The notes under the pieces: model-generated
The model's input: only the letters and a program-made list of their open reading frames with translations
What the model was told of the DNA's origin: nothing
Database searches by the model: none
Part shown: one piece after another, positions 1 to 8,541 of the stretch
How the letters are laid out: each line of letters opens with the position of its first letter
How positions within the stretch are numbered: the first letter of the stretch is position 1
Assembly: GCF_000759795.1 (NCBI RefSeq)
Contig: NZ_BBMZ01000002.1
Span: 248,001 to 312,000, forward strand
Reading direction: 5' to 3'
From: Pseudescherichia vulneris NBRC 102420
Lineage (GTDB): Bacteria; Pseudomonadota; Gammaproteobacteria; Enterobacterales; Enterobacteriaceae
DNA: 64,000 bases
Translations under genes and position numbers: made by a program

Positions 1-133
1 AGCGGTGGGAAACCGATACGCGGTCGGCGTTAGTTTCATTATCAATATATTCGTGACGCAGATCGACAGTCACAGCCTGCGCAGCAAAAGAGGCACCGAT
101 GAGAGACGCAAGGATCAGAGTATTTTTAAACAT
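1..133 (-). CDS. KdgM-family outer-membrane porin, N-terminal part
   Basis: Only the first 44 codons lie in the window; the gene continues past base 1. Reading leftward from the ATG at 133-131, a signal peptide (MFKNTLILASLIGASFAAQA) is followed by VTVDLRHEYID and then DRVSVSHR. That start is typical of KdgM-type small beta-barrel porins, which let oligogalacturonides or similar acidic oligosaccharides cross the outer membrane. A GAGGGTG ribosome site lies about 7 bases upstream. In E. coli relatives the kdu pectin genes lie near this chromosomal position, which fits. The substrate cannot be told from this fragment. Confidence 0.7.
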   Translation of the reverse strand, partial: MFKNTLILASLIGASFAAQAVTVDLRHEYIDNETNADRVSVSHR

Positions 134-204
134 AGCCACCCTCAAAAAATTAAAATGATGTTCCGTTTTTATGGAATTGCATTTTATTTTTTAAACAACT
201 TTAT

Positions 205-243
205 TTTAGTGATCGAGATCGTAATTGTCTGTTTCAAAAAATT
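205..243 (-). promoter_or_regulatory. possible CRP and KdgR sites upstream of porin
   Basis: The 331-base stretch from 134 to 464 has no gene. It is AT-rich and serves as the 5' region of the porin. At 208-223 there is AGTGA-N6-TCGTA, a partial match to the CRP palindrome. At 229-243 the run TGTTTCAAAAAATT resembles one half of a KdgR operator, whose other half is poor. Both proteins control kdgM in pectinolytic enterobacteria, so the sites are plausible but weak. Confidence 0.25.
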
Positions 244-464
244 AGGCAAATCAAGACGTGATGAATATCAACAAAGCGAGGGTTTTTTGGCTATAAATAA
301 CGACGCAGATCACAGCAGGCGGATATTAACGAAATAATTACAAATATCTTATAATAACTTAAATCATATATTTATCAGTGAGTTATTAAATTAGGTAACA
401 AATAGTCACATATGTGACTTTATTAAAGTCGTATAATACTTTTCTTAATCATCTATTTAGGCGC

Positions 465-493
465 AAAAAAAGCCCGCTGTTTAGCGGGCTTTT
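465..493 (-). terminator. rho-independent terminator after metQ-like gene
   Basis: A 9-bp perfect stem (AAGCCCGCT / AGCGGGCTT, 470-478 with 483-491) with a 4-base loop is followed on the minus strand by a run of T (465-470 read in reverse). It lies 14 bases past the stop of the binding-protein gene and ends the importer operon. Confidence 0.85.
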
Positions 494-507
494 CTAACGC
501 ATCAAAC

Positions 508-1320
508 TCAGTTGTTAACTGGGATCACCGCGCCTTTGTACTTGGTACGGATCCAGTCCTGGATCTCTTTCGAGTGCAGCACGTTCACCAGTGCGACGAC
601 GTCTTTCTTCTTCTCGTCGCCACGGTGTACGGTGATGATGTTAGCGTACGGGTTGTTCTCGCCGCTCTCTACCGCAATAGGATCTTTGACCGGATCCAGA
701 CCGGCGTCGATGGCGTAGTTGGCGTTGATCACCACCGCATCGCCTTCGTCGTTGTTATACATCTGCGGCAGCAGAGAGCCTTCTACGTTCGGCAGGAACT
801 CCAGCTTCTTCGGGTTCTCCACGATGTCGCTGATGCGCGCATTGACTTTATTCACGCCCGGCTTCAGCTTGATCACGCCCTCTTTCTCGAAGATAGAGAG
901 AATACGGCCCTCTTCCGCAACGGCATCACGCATGATGACCTTGCCACCCTGCGGCAGATCCTTCAGCGACTTGTATTTTTTCGAGTAGATACCGATCGGC
1001 TCGATGTGGATCGCACCGGCGCTGACGAAGTCATAGGTTTTGTCGCCTTCGTGATCTTTCAGCACGCTGTTCAGGTACGGGATGTGCTGGAAGTAGTTGG
1101 CGTCGATGTCGCGGCTGGCCAGAGCGGTGTTCGGCAGGATGTAGTCCTGGAACGGTTTGATCTCAAGGTCGATACCCTGTTTGGCAAGGATAGGTTTAGC
1201 CTGCTCAAGGATCTCTGCGTGCGGCACGTTAGATGCGCCCACGGTCAGGGTATCAGCCCAGGAGGCGAAGCTCAGGGCGCTAAGGGTTGCTGCGGCAATC
1301 AGTGTCAGTCTCTTTTTCAT
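508..1320 (-). CDS. metQ: methionine-type ABC importer, substrate-binding protein (MetQ/NlpA family)
   Basis: This is the periplasmic binding protein of a MetNIQ-type importer for L-/D-methionine or a related compound. It is 270 residues, as usual for the NlpA lipoprotein family. The N-terminus MKKRLTLIAAATLSALSFASWA is a signal peptide with an AWA-D cleavage site and no lipobox cysteine, so it looks soluble in the periplasm rather than lipid-anchored as E. coli MetQ is. The domain then runs with the family pattern (VGASNVPHAEIL, DANYFQHIPYL). An upstream TTG at 1335 is in frame, but the ATG at 1320 opens the signal peptide and has GGGAA 10 bases ahead. It is last in the leftward operon after the ATPase and permease. 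This is probably a paralogue, because E. coli metNIQ lies elsewhere; location beside the transsulfuration fusion supports a sulfur amino acid substrate. Confidence 0.85.
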   Translation of the reverse strand: MKKRLTLIAAATLSALSFASWADTLTVGASNVPHAEILEQAKPILAKQGIDLEIKPFQDYILPNTALASRDIDANYFQHIPYLNSVLKDHEGDKTYDFVSAGAIHIEPIGIYSKKYKSLKDLPQGGKVIMRDAVAEEGRILSIFEKEGVIKLKPGVNKVNARISDIVENPKKLEFLPNVEGSLLPQMYNNDEGDAVVINANYAIDAGLDPVKDPIAVESGENNPYANIITVHRGDEKKKDVVALVNVLHSKEIQDWIRTKYKGAVIPVNN

Positions 1321-1348
1321 GATGTTGGTTCCCAATTTGTTGTTGTGT

Positions 1349-2017
1349 TTAGCGTTTATCTAACAGAGAGGTAATCACGTCGCCGCAGAACTGGATGATG
1401 AAGACGATGATCAAAATGGTCACCGTCGCCACCAGCGTGACGTCGTTGTGGTTACGCTGGAATCCTTCCAGATAAGCAAGATTTCCTAAACCGCCCGCGC
1501 CGATCACCCCGGCCATGGCGCTGTAGCTCACCAGCGCGATCAGAGTCACGGTGATGCCTGACACCAGCGCAGGCGACGATTCAGGCAACAGCACCCGAAA
1601 CACGAGCGTACTGAGGCGCGCCCCCATAGAGCGCGTGGCTTCAATGACGCCTTTATCCACTTCACGCAGCGCAATCTCTACCAGACGGGCATAGAACGGC
1701 GCGGCACCAACAATCAGCGCCGGCAGCGCCGCGTTGGCCCCCAGAATGGTGCCGACAATCGTTTTAGTGAAGGGGATCAGCAGCACGATCAGAATGATGA
1801 ACGGAATCGAACGGAAGACGTTCACCACGATGGAGATCACGCTGTAGAGCGGCTTGTTCTGGAACAGCCCGCCCCTGGCGGTTAAAAACAGCGCCAGCCC
1901 GAGCAGGATCCCCAGCACAAAGGTCGCGACGCCAGAGAGCGCCGTCATGTAGAGGGTTTCTTGCGTGGCGGACCAGAGCTGGTCCAGACGCAGATGCGGG
2001 AATAAATTCTCAACCAT
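1349..2017 (-). CDS. metI: methionine-type ABC importer, permease (MetI family)
   Basis: Inner-membrane permease of the importer, 222 residues (E. coli MetI is 217) with about five hydrophobic segments. The EAA-type loop that contacts the ATPase is visible as EATRSMGARLSTLVFRVLLPES (about residues 130-151). The gene starts 8 bases inside the end of the ATPase gene (overlap 2010-2017), so translation is probably coupled, and it is followed after 28 bases by the binding-protein gene. Confidence 0.88.
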   Translation of the reverse strand: MVENLFPHLRLDQLWSATQETLYMTALSGVATFVLGILLGLALFLTARGGLFQNKPLYSVISIVVNVFRSIPFIILIVLLIPFTKTIVGTILGANAALPALIVGAAPFYARLVEIALREVDKGVIEATRSMGARLSTLVFRVLLPESSPALVSGITVTLIALVSYSAMAGVIGAGGLGNLAYLEGFQRNHNDVTLVATVTILIIVFIIQFCGDVITSLLDKR

Positions 2018-3032
2018 GTTTGATCACCTCGCCGTCAATATCGCTTTTCTGCAGATCTGCGAGGATATTGCCTAGTTGTTCCTGGGTTGCCACTACGTGC
2101 ACCCATAGTTGTCCAAAGACGCCGTGCGCCGTCTGGGTCATTTTACCGTGCAGGATATTGAACGGCAGGCCGTAGCGCAGGGTCAGCTCACCCACAATCG
2201 GCTTGTGCGTGCTGTGACCGGTAAAGGTCAGCTTGATGACGCTGCCAGCCAGATCGTGGGCCAGCTCCGGGTTAAACGCTTCCTCTTCCGCGTACTGGCT
2301 CACCTGGCGTACAAACTGGCGGGTGATCGGCTGCTGCGGACGGGTAAAGACATCCAGCACGTCGCCCTCCTCCACCACTCTGCCGTTCTCCATGACCGCT
2401 ACGCGGTCGCAAATCTTGCGCACCACGTGCATCTCATGGGTGATCAGCACGATGGTCAGCTTGAAGCGGCGGTTGATATCCAGCAGCAGATCGAGGATCT
2501 GATCGGTAGTCTGCGGGTCGAGCGCCGAGGTCGCTTCGTCGCACAGCAGCACGTCCGGACTGTTCGCCAGCGCACGGGCAATGCCGACGCGCTGCTTCTG
2601 CCCGCCGCTCAGCTGGGACGGATAGGCGTGTTCACGCCCGGTCAGTCCTACCAGCTCAACCAGCTCCGCCACCCGGGCGGTGATTTTTGCTTTCGGCACG
2701 CCCGCGATCTGCATCGAGAAGGCGATGTTTTCATTTACCGTGCGCGACCAGAGCAGGTTAAAGTGCTGGAAGACCATGCTGATCTTCAGCCGTGCCTGGC
2801 GCAGGCTCTCACCGCGTGCCGCGGAGATATCCTGACCGTTGATGGTCACGCTACCCTCAGTGGGCTTCTCCAGGCCATTGAGCAGGCGGATCAGGGTGCT
2901 TTTCCCCGCGCCGCTGTAGCCGATGATGCCGTAAATTTGCCCCTGCTCAACCGTCAAGTTCACATTATCCACGGCGGTAATAGGTACCTTTCCGTGGTCA
3001 AAAATCTTAGAGATATTCCTCAGGACGATCAT
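2010..3032 (-). CDS. metN: methionine-type ABC importer, ATP-binding protein (MetN family)
   Basis: ATPase that powers uptake, 340 residues, the usual MetN length. Visible are the Walker [10 protein letters not shown] (about 38-46), the signature LSGGQKQR (about 141-148), the Walker [13 protein letters not shown] (about 161-172) and the switch histidine in LITHEMHV. After the ABC domain the roughly 95-residue C-terminal part corresponds to the NIL ligand-binding domain (from about residue 265), which in E. coli MetN binds methionine and inhibits transport. It is the first gene of the leftward operon and is divergent from the fusion gene at 3443, with 410 bases between them. Confidence 0.9.
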   Translation of the reverse strand: MIVLRNISKIFDHGKVPITAVDNVNLTVEQGQIYGIIGYSGAGKSTLIRLLNGLEKPTEGSVTINGQDISAARGESLRQARLKISMVFQHFNLLWSRTVNENIAFSMQIAGVPKAKITARVAELVELVGLTGREHAYPSQLSGGQKQRVGIARALANSPDVLLCDEATSALDPQTTDQILDLLLDINRRFKLTIVLITHEMHVVRKICDRVAVMENGRVVEEGDVLDVFTRPQQPITRQFVRQVSQYAEEEAFNPELAHDLAGSVIKLTFTGHSTHKPIVGELTLRYGLPFNILHGKMTQTAHGVFGQLWVHVVATQEQLGNILADLQKSDIDGEVIKHG

Positions 3033-3094
3033 TTCGTTGGTGTATCCGTTATGGCGGTTTAGCAGTATGGATGTCTGAATGATGATAAACAGGC

Positions 3095-3135
3095 GTTATT
3101 ATCTTTGAAATAACAAAGAATGCATAAGATATAAC
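3095..3135. promoter_or_regulatory. imperfect inverted repeat upstream of importer operon
   Basis: The outer arms GTTATTATCTT (3095-3105) and AAGATATAAC (3126-3135) are near-perfect inverse copies differing by one base deletion. Inside them CTTTG (3103-3107) faces CAAAG (3114-3118). It lies 63 bases upstream of the ATPase gene start, where an operator or activator site for the importer would be expected. No MetJ-type AGACGTCT box is evident. The protein that binds is unknown. Confidence 0.35.
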
Positions 3136-3329
3136 GCACAGATCTATACGGCGTATACCGTGACCTGCCGTCTATAGGATTAATTCAGCAACCGTTAGCG
3201 AAAAAGCGCATAAGATTAGCACTGCTTGTCTATCTGCGGTAGCAAAGGTAAAGGCTAACCCATTGTTTTACAAAACGGATAAGCGTAGCGCCATTCGGCG
3301 TTACATCCAGATGGCTTTCCATCCTGACG

Positions 3330-3367
3330 GCTAAATAGCACAGATATGCCATTTCGTTCTATTTAGC
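3330..3367. promoter_or_regulatory. perfect 9-bp inverted repeat upstream of fusion gene
   Basis: GCTAAATAG (3330-3338) and CTATTTAGC (3359-3367) are exact inverse complements with 20 bases between them. The element lies 75 bases upstream of the CBS-CGL fusion start. Two arms about three helical turns apart suit a dimeric or tetrameric regulator. The rest of the 3033-3442 gap has the ribosome site AGGTGA before the fusion gene and nothing else I recognise. Confidence 0.4.
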
Positions 3368-3442
3368 AGAGAATCATTCTTTAAAACCTGTTTTTCGCCG
3401 CCCTATCCTCCTGCTATCGCATCTCATAACAGGTGACACAAC

Positions 3443-5581
3443 ATGTCCGTATACCACTCCATTACCGACCTTATTGGTCAGACGCCGATTTTGCAGCTAC
3501 ACAAACTGGATACCGGCTCGTGCGAGCTTTTTCTCAAGCTGGAGAACCAGAACCCCGGCGGCTCAATCAAGGATCGGGTCGCGCTGTCGATGATTAACGA
3601 GGCCGAGCGCCAGGGCCTGCTCGCGCCCGGCGGGACCATTATTGAGGCCACCGCAGGCAACACCGGTCTGGGGCTGGCGCTGATTGCCGCTCAGAAGGGT
3701 TATAAGCTGGTGCTGGTGGTGCCGGACAAGATGAGCCAGGAGAAGATCTACCATCTGCGCGCACTCGGCGTTCAGGTGCTTATTACCCGCTCCGACGTGA
3801 CGAAGGGACACCCGGAGTACTATCAGGACTACGCCCGCCGCCTCGCGGAGGAGACGCCGGGTGCTTACTATATCGATCAGTTCTCCAACCCGGCTAACCC
3901 GCTGGCGCACGCCACAGGTACCGCCCCGGAATTGTTCGACCAGCTGGCAGGCAGGATTGATGCCGTCGTCGTGGGCGTGGGCTCCGGCGGCACGTTAGGT
4001 GGCCTTCAGGCATGGTTTGCCACACACTCACCGCACACCGAGTTTGTGCTCGCCGATCCCGTCGGCTCGATTCTGGCGGATCAGGTTGAGACCGGAGAGC
4101 ACGGCGAAGCGGGCTCCTGGCGGGTCGAGGGGATCGGCGAAGACTTTATTCCTCCTCTCGCCCATCTGGAGAACGTCCGCCAGGCGTACCGGGTCACGGA
4201 TGCGGAAGCCTTCGCCACCGCCCGTCAGCTGCTACAGCGCGAGGGGGTGCTGGCTGGCTCCTCCACCGGCACGCTGCTGACCGCTGCCCTGCGCTACTGC
4301 CAGGCCCAGACGACGCCGAAGCGGGTCGTGACCTTCGCCTGCGACAGCGGCAACAAATACCTCTCCCGCATGTTTAACGACGAGTGGCTGCAACAGCAGG
4401 GCTTGCTGGATGATGACCAGCCCACGCCCGCTGCGCCTGGTAACGCCCTGGCGACCCTCAGCGTGCACAGCGGCGCCTTTAACGACCAGCACGGGGCGGT
4501 AATGCCGCCTATCTATGCCACCTCCACCTTTGCCCAACCGGCACCGGGCCAGCATACCGGCTATGAATACTCCCGCAGCGGCAACCCGACGCGCCATGCC
4601 CTGGAGAGCGCCATCGCCGAGCTGGAGGGCGGCACGCGTGGCTACGCCTTCGCCTCAGGTCTGGCGGCGATCTCTACCGTGCTGGAGCTGCTGGATAAAG
4701 ATAGCCATATCGTCGCCATCGACGACGTCTACGGCGGCACCTATCGACTGATTGAAAACGTGCGCCGCCGCAGCACCGGGCTACAGGTGAGCTGGGTGAA
4801 GCCGGACGATCTTGTCGGGCTGGAGGCCGCCATCCGTCCGGATACGCGGATGATCTGGGTGGAGACGCCCACTAACCCTCTGCTAAAGCTGGCGGACCTG
4901 GCGGCTATCGCCGGGATCGCCCGCCGTCACAACGTCATTAGCGTGGCGGATAACACCTTCGCCTCGCCGCTGATCCACCGCCCGGTGACGCTGGGCTTTG
5001 ATATCGTGGTGCACTCCGCCACCAAATACCTCAACGGCCACTCCGACGTGGTGGCCGGGCTGGCAGTGGTGGGCGATCGCCCTGAGCTGGCGGAGAAGCT
5101 GGGCTACCTGCAAAACGCGGTAGGTGGCGTGCTCGATCCGTTCAGCAGCTTCCTGACCCTGCGCGGGATCCGCACCCTCGCCCTGCGCATCGAGCGCCAC
5201 AGCAGCAACGCCCTGACGCTGGCCCGCTGGCTTGAGCAGCAGCCGCAGGTGGAGAAAGTGTGGTTCCCGTGGCTGACGTCCCATCCGCAGTATGCCCTCG
5301 CGCGCCAGCAGATGGCTCAGCCGGGGGGCATGATCTCTATTGTGATCAAAGGTGACGACCAGCGTGCGCCCGAGGTGATTAGCAAACTGAAGCTGTTTAC
5401 CCTCGCCGAGAGCCTGGGCGGCGTTGAGAGCCTGGTGAGCCAGCCGTTCAGCATGACCCACGCCTCGATCCCGCTGGCGCAGCGCCTGGCGAACGGCATT
5501 ACGCCGCAGCTGATCCGCCTGTCGGTGGGCATTGAAGATGAGCAGGATCTGCTGGCGGATCTGCAGCAGGCTTTGGCCTGA
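3443..5581 (+). CDS. fused cystathionine beta-synthase / cystathionine gamma-lyase (reverse transsulfuration)
   Basis: One 712-residue open frame carries two complete PLP enzymes. Residues 1 to about 320 are a fold-type II cysteine synthase/CBS domain: PLP lysine in GGSIKDR (K43), the TAGNTG phosphate-side loop (70-75), GVGSGGT (178-184) and the CBS-like CDSGNKYLSRMFNDEW near 300. Residues about 336-712 are a fold-type I Cys/Met-metabolism enzyme: YSRSGNPTR (376-384), a DNTFASP stretch and PLP lysine K528 in HSATKYLNGHSD. The linker (about 322-335) is short and proline/alanine rich, and no regulatory CBS-pair domain is present. Together the halves would turn homocysteine plus serine into cystathionine and then into cysteine. 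Klebsiella does this with separate MtcB and MtcC proteins. The C-terminal half could instead be a gamma-synthase, and sequence reading alone does not settle this. The divergent methionine importer supports the methionine-to-cysteine role. Confidence 0.85.
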   Translation: MSVYHSITDLIGQTPILQLHKLDTGSCELFLKLENQNPGGSIKDRVALSMINEAERQGLLAPGGTIIEATAGNTGLGLALIAAQKGYKLVLVVPDKMSQEKIYHLRALGVQVLITRSDVTKGHPEYYQDYARRLAEETPGAYYIDQFSNPANPLAHATGTAPELFDQLAGRIDAVVVGVGSGGTLGGLQAWFATHSPHTEFVLADPVGSILADQVETGEHGEAGSWRVEGIGEDFIPPLAHLENVRQAYRVTDAEAFATARQLLQREGVLAGSSTGTLLTAALRYCQAQTTPKRVVTFACDSGNKYLSRMFNDEWLQQQGLLDDDQPTPAAPGNALATLSVHSGAFNDQHGAVMPPIYATSTFAQPAPGQHTGYEYSRSGNPTRHALESAIAELEGGTRGYAFASGLAAISTVLELLDKDSHIVAIDDVYGGTYRLIENVRRRSTGLQVSWVKPDDLVGLEAAIRPDTRMIWVETPTNPLLKLADLAAIAGIARRHNVISVADNTFASPLIHRPVTLGFDIVVHSATKYLNGHSDVVAGLAVVGDRPELAEKLGYLQNAVGGVLDPFSSFLTLRGIRTLALRIERHSSNALTLARWLEQQPQVEKVWFPWLTSHPQYALARQQMAQPGGMISIVIKGDDQRAPEVISKLKLFTLAESLGGVESLVSQPFSMTHASIPLAQRLANGITPQLIRLSVGIEDEQDLLADLQQALA

Positions 5582-5670
5582 TACCGGCGCGCGCGCCCGG
5601 CGATTGCGACTATGCTTAGAGGCTAAGGGTTTTGCTTAAGCCAGTCTCAGTCGCAGGAGCGCGCACCGCT

Positions 5671-6201
5671 ATGCTAGTAAATAGTCTGATCGTCATCTTG
5701 AGCGTTATTGCGATGGAGGGCATCGCCGCATTCACCCACCGCTACATTATGCACGGCTGGGGATGGCGCTGGCATGAGTCACACCACACCCCGCGCAAGG
5801 GCGTGTTTGAGCTGAACGATCTCTTTGCGGTGGTGTTTGCCGGGGTGGCTATCGCGCTGATTGCCGTGGGCACGGCGGGCGTCTGGCCCCTGCAGTGGAT
5901 TGGCTGCGGCATGACGGTCTACGGCCTGCTCTACTTCCTGGTGCACGACGGTCTGGTGCACCAGCGCTGGCCCTTTCACTGGATCCCGCGCCGGGGCTAC
6001 CTGAAGCGGCTCTACGTCGCCCACCGCCTGCACCATGCGGTGCGTGGCCGGGAGGGCTGCGTCTCCTTCGGCTTTATCTATGCCCGCAAGCCTGCCGACC
6101 TACAGGCGATCCTGCGCGAACGCCATGGCCGCCCGCCTAAACGGGACGCTGCCAAAGACCGGCCGGACGCGGCGTCACCCTCGTCGTCTTCGCCCGAATA
6201 A
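5671..6201 (+). CDS. crtZ: beta-carotene hydroxylase CrtZ
   Basis: Membrane non-haem di-iron enzyme that adds 3- and 3'-hydroxyls to beta-carotene, giving zeaxanthin. Histidine clusters HRYIMHGW, HESHH, HDGLVH and HRLHH are all present, between four hydrophobic segments. The start is taken at the ATG at 5671 (MLVNSLIV), giving 176 residues, the length of Pantoea-type CrtZ, with AGGAG 12 bases ahead; an ATG at 5632 in the same frame is less likely. The C-terminus is a polar, serine-rich tail. It is the only crt gene on the plus strand, and its last 65 bases overlap the end of crtB on the other strand. Confidence 0.95.
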   Translation: MLVNSLIVILSVIAMEGIAAFTHRYIMHGWGWRWHESHHTPRKGVFELNDLFAVVFAGVAIALIAVGTAGVWPLQWIGCGMTVYGLLYFLVHDGLVHQRWPFHWIPRRGYLKRLYVAHRLHHAVRGREGCVSFGFIYARKPADLQAILRERHGRPPKRDAAKDRPDAASPSSSSPE

Positions 6202-7066
6202 CCTGCCCCGGAGCCGCCATCAGCATGGCAATCTTTTCACCTTTGCTGGTGTGCTGCCGACGATCCCAGGCGCTGCCTCCCGCCGCTTTTACCTTAATAC
6301 CGATCTCCCGGTAGACGCTGCGGGCGGTGGCGATCGCCCAGGCGCAGCGCGGCGGCAGGTCGTGCAGCCCGGCCTGTGAGGAGATGTAGTACGGCTCGGC
6401 GGCATCAATAAGCCGCTCCGCCACCCGCGCCAGCGCGGCGCGATTCTCCCGCGCGGCATAGTTCTCCGGGGTCAGCCCGGCATCGTGCAGCCACTCGGCG
6501 GGCAGATAGCAGCGGTCAATAGCCGCATCGTCAATAATATCCCGTGCAATATTCGTCAGCTGAAAGGCCAGCCCCAGATCGCAGGCGCGATCCAGCACTC
6601 GCTCATCCCGCACGCCCATGACCCTGGCCATCATCAGACCCACCACGCCTGCCACGTGATAGCAGTAGCGCAGCGTATCCTCAAAGGTGACATAGCGGGT
6701 CTGGGCCACGTCCATCGCAAAGCCGTCGAGGTGATCGAGCGCCATGCGGGGCGTAATGCCGTGGGTCAGCGCCACCTCCTGAAAGGCGGCGAAGGCCGGA
6801 TCCTGCATCTCCGCCCCCTCAAACGCCGCCAGGGTCAGCGTGCGCAGCCGGGCCAGGCGCTGGTTTGCCTCCTCCTCTTCCGCGGCCTCGCTGGCGAAGC
6901 CGTGGGTCTGGTCATCAATGACGTCATCGCAGTGGCGGCACCAGGTGTAGAGCATCAGCACGCTGCGGCGGGTGGCCGGGTCGAACAGCTTCGCGGCGGT
7001 GGCAAAACTCTTCGAGCCGTTGGCCATGGTCTGCGTGGCGTGGTCAAGCAGCAGCGGTTGGCTCAT
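6137..7066 (-). CDS. crtB: 15-cis-phytoene synthase CrtB
   Basis: Joins two geranylgeranyl diphosphates into phytoene, the first committed carotenoid. The 309-residue protein is all-alpha of the squalene/phytoene synthase family, with both Mg-diphosphate motifs: HCDDVIDDQ near residue 45 and NIARDIIDDA near residue 170. The arginine/lysine-rich C-terminus ends in TPRPAGLWQRPV. It is the last gene of the leftward operon; its ATG overlaps the crtI stop by 4 bases, and its 3' end overlaps convergent crtZ by 65 bp. Confidence 0.97.
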   Translation of the reverse strand: MSQPLLLDHATQTMANGSKSFATAAKLFDPATRRSVLMLYTWCRHCDDVIDDQTHGFASEAAEEEEANQRLARLRTLTLAAFEGAEMQDPAFAAFQEVALTHGITPRMALDHLDGFAMDVAQTRYVTFEDTLRYCYHVAGVVGLMMARVMGVRDERVLDRACDLGLAFQLTNIARDIIDDAAIDRCYLPAEWLHDAGLTPENYAARENRAALARVAERLIDAAEPYYISSQAGLHDLPPRCAWAIATARSVYREIGIKVKAAGGSAWDRRQHTSKGEKIAMLMAAPGQVIRAKTTRVTPRPAGLWQRPV

Positions 7067-8541
7067 TGCAGATCCTCAATCATCAGGCTGGCGGTGGCTT
7101 TCGCCGAGGCCACCACGCCAGGAATGCCTGCCCCTGGGTGAGTGCCTGCGCCCACCAGGTAGAGGTTGGCAATGTCGCTGTCGCGGTTATGCGGGCGGAA
7201 CCAGGCGCTCTGGGTCAGCAGCGGCTCGATGGAGAAGGCTGAACCCAAGTGCGCATCCAGCGTGTCGTGGAAGTCTGCCGGGGTAAAGATCCGCTGGGTC
7301 ACCAGCTGGCTACGCAGACCGGGCATATAGCGCTCTTCCAGGTAGTCAAAGATGCGGTCGCGCAGCTTCGGCCCCTCCTGCGCCCAGTCCAACGGCGCGT
7401 TGCCAAGATGCGGCACCGGAGCCAGCACGTAGAAGCTGGCGCTGCCGGGAGAGGCGAGCGAGGGATCGGTCACGCAGGGCGAGTGCAGGTAGAGTGAGAA
7501 GTCATCCGCCAGTGCGCTGCCGGTAAAGATATCGTCGATCAGCTCCCGGTAGCGAGGACCAAAGCAGATGGTGTGGTGCGCCAGCTGCGGATGGGACTGG
7601 TTCAGGCCGAAGTAGAGCACAAACAGCGAGTTGCTCATGCTCTTGCGCTCTAGCGTCGCCGCCCGCTTCTGCCCTACCGGATGGTGGCCAAGCAGCTTTT
7701 TATAGGTGTTCACCACGTCAGCGTTCGAGGCCACGGCGTCGGCGTCAAAGGTACGACCGTCCGCCAGCCGGACCTGGTTTACGCGGTTATCGGTTACCAC
7801 CAGCTCTTCGACCCGGGCGTTGAGCACCATCTCCCCGCCCAGATCGGTAAACAGCTTCACCATGCCGTTCACCAGCGCCCCGGTGCCGCCCTCGGGGAAC
7901 CAGACCCCCCACTCCCGCTCAAGGGCGTGGATCAGGGTGTAGATGGACGAGGTGGTGAAAGGGTTACCGCCCACCAGCAGAGAGTGGAAGGAGAAGGCCT
8001 GACGCAAGTGCTCATCCTCGATAAAGCGCGAAACCGACTGGTACACGCTCTGCCACGCTTGAAGCTTAAGCAGCTGCGGCCCGGCGCGCAGCATGTCGCG
8101 AAAAGAGAGAAACGGCACGCTGCCGAGGCGCAGATAGCCCTCCTGAAATACCGCCTGGGAGTAAGCCAGGAAGCGCCGGTAGCCCTCGACGTCACGGGGA
8201 TTAAACTGGGTAATCTGCGCCTCAAGCTCGGCGGTGTCGTTGGCATAGTCCAGGGTCTTCCCGGACTCCCAGCAGAGCCGGTAGAAGGGTTTTACCGGCA
8301 GCAGCCTGACGTAATCCTCCATGCGCCTGCCGGCCAGGGTAAACAGAGCCTCAAGCGCGGTGGGATCGGTGATCACCGTCGGCCCGGCGTCAAAGGTAAA
8401 GCCCTGGTCATGCCAGACGTAGGCGCGACCGCCGGGCTTGTCCCGCTGCTCCAGCAGTACGGTTGGGATCCCTGCCGCCTGCAGGCGAATCGCCAGCGCC
8501 AGGCCACCAAAGCCTGCGCCAATCACAACGGTTTTTTTCAT
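7063..8541 (-). CDS. crtI: phytoene desaturase CrtI (lycopene-forming)
   Basis: FAD enzyme that introduces four double bonds into phytoene to give lycopene. It is 492 residues, the standard length. The N-terminal dinucleotide fold VVIGAGFGGLALAIRL with ERRDKPGG-type follow-up (LEQRDKPGGRAY) is clear, and the C-terminal CrtI signature around LYLVGAGTHPGAGIPGVV (about 463-480) is intact. It overlaps both neighbours by 4 bases (ATGA-type), so translation of crtY-crtI-crtB is probably coupled. Confidence 0.97.
   Translation of the reverse strand: MKKTVVIGAGFGGLALAIRLQAAGIPTVLLEQRDKPGGRAYVWHDQGFTFDAGPTVITDPTALEALFTLAGRRMEDYVRLLPVKPFYRLCWESGKTLDYANDTAELEAQITQFNPRDVEGYRRFLAYSQAVFQEGYLRLGSVPFLSFRDMLRAGPQLLKLQAWQSVYQSVSRFIEDEHLRQAFSFHSLLVGGNPFTTSSIYTLIHALEREWGVWFPEGGTGALVNGMVKLFTDLGGEMVLNARVEELVVTDNRVNQVRLADGRTFDADAVASNADVVNTYKKLLGHHPVGQKRAATLERKSMSNSLFVLYFGLNQSHPQLAHHTICFGPRYRELIDDIFTGSALADDFSLYLHSPCVTDPSLASPGSASFYVLAPVPHLGNAPLDWAQEGPKLRDRIFDYLEERYMPGLRSQLVTQRIFTPADFHDTLDAHLGSAFSIEPLLTQSAWFRPHNRDSDIANLYLVGAGTHPGAGIPGVVASAKATASLMIEDLQ

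Noticed and set aside
5..337. 110-codon plus-strand frame at the left edge
   Set aside because: Its first third is antisense to the porin start, and the rest is AT-rich spacer with no motif.
3033..3442. MetJ operator for the methionine importer
   Set aside because: No tandem AGACGTCT-like boxes were seen; only unrelated inverted repeats.
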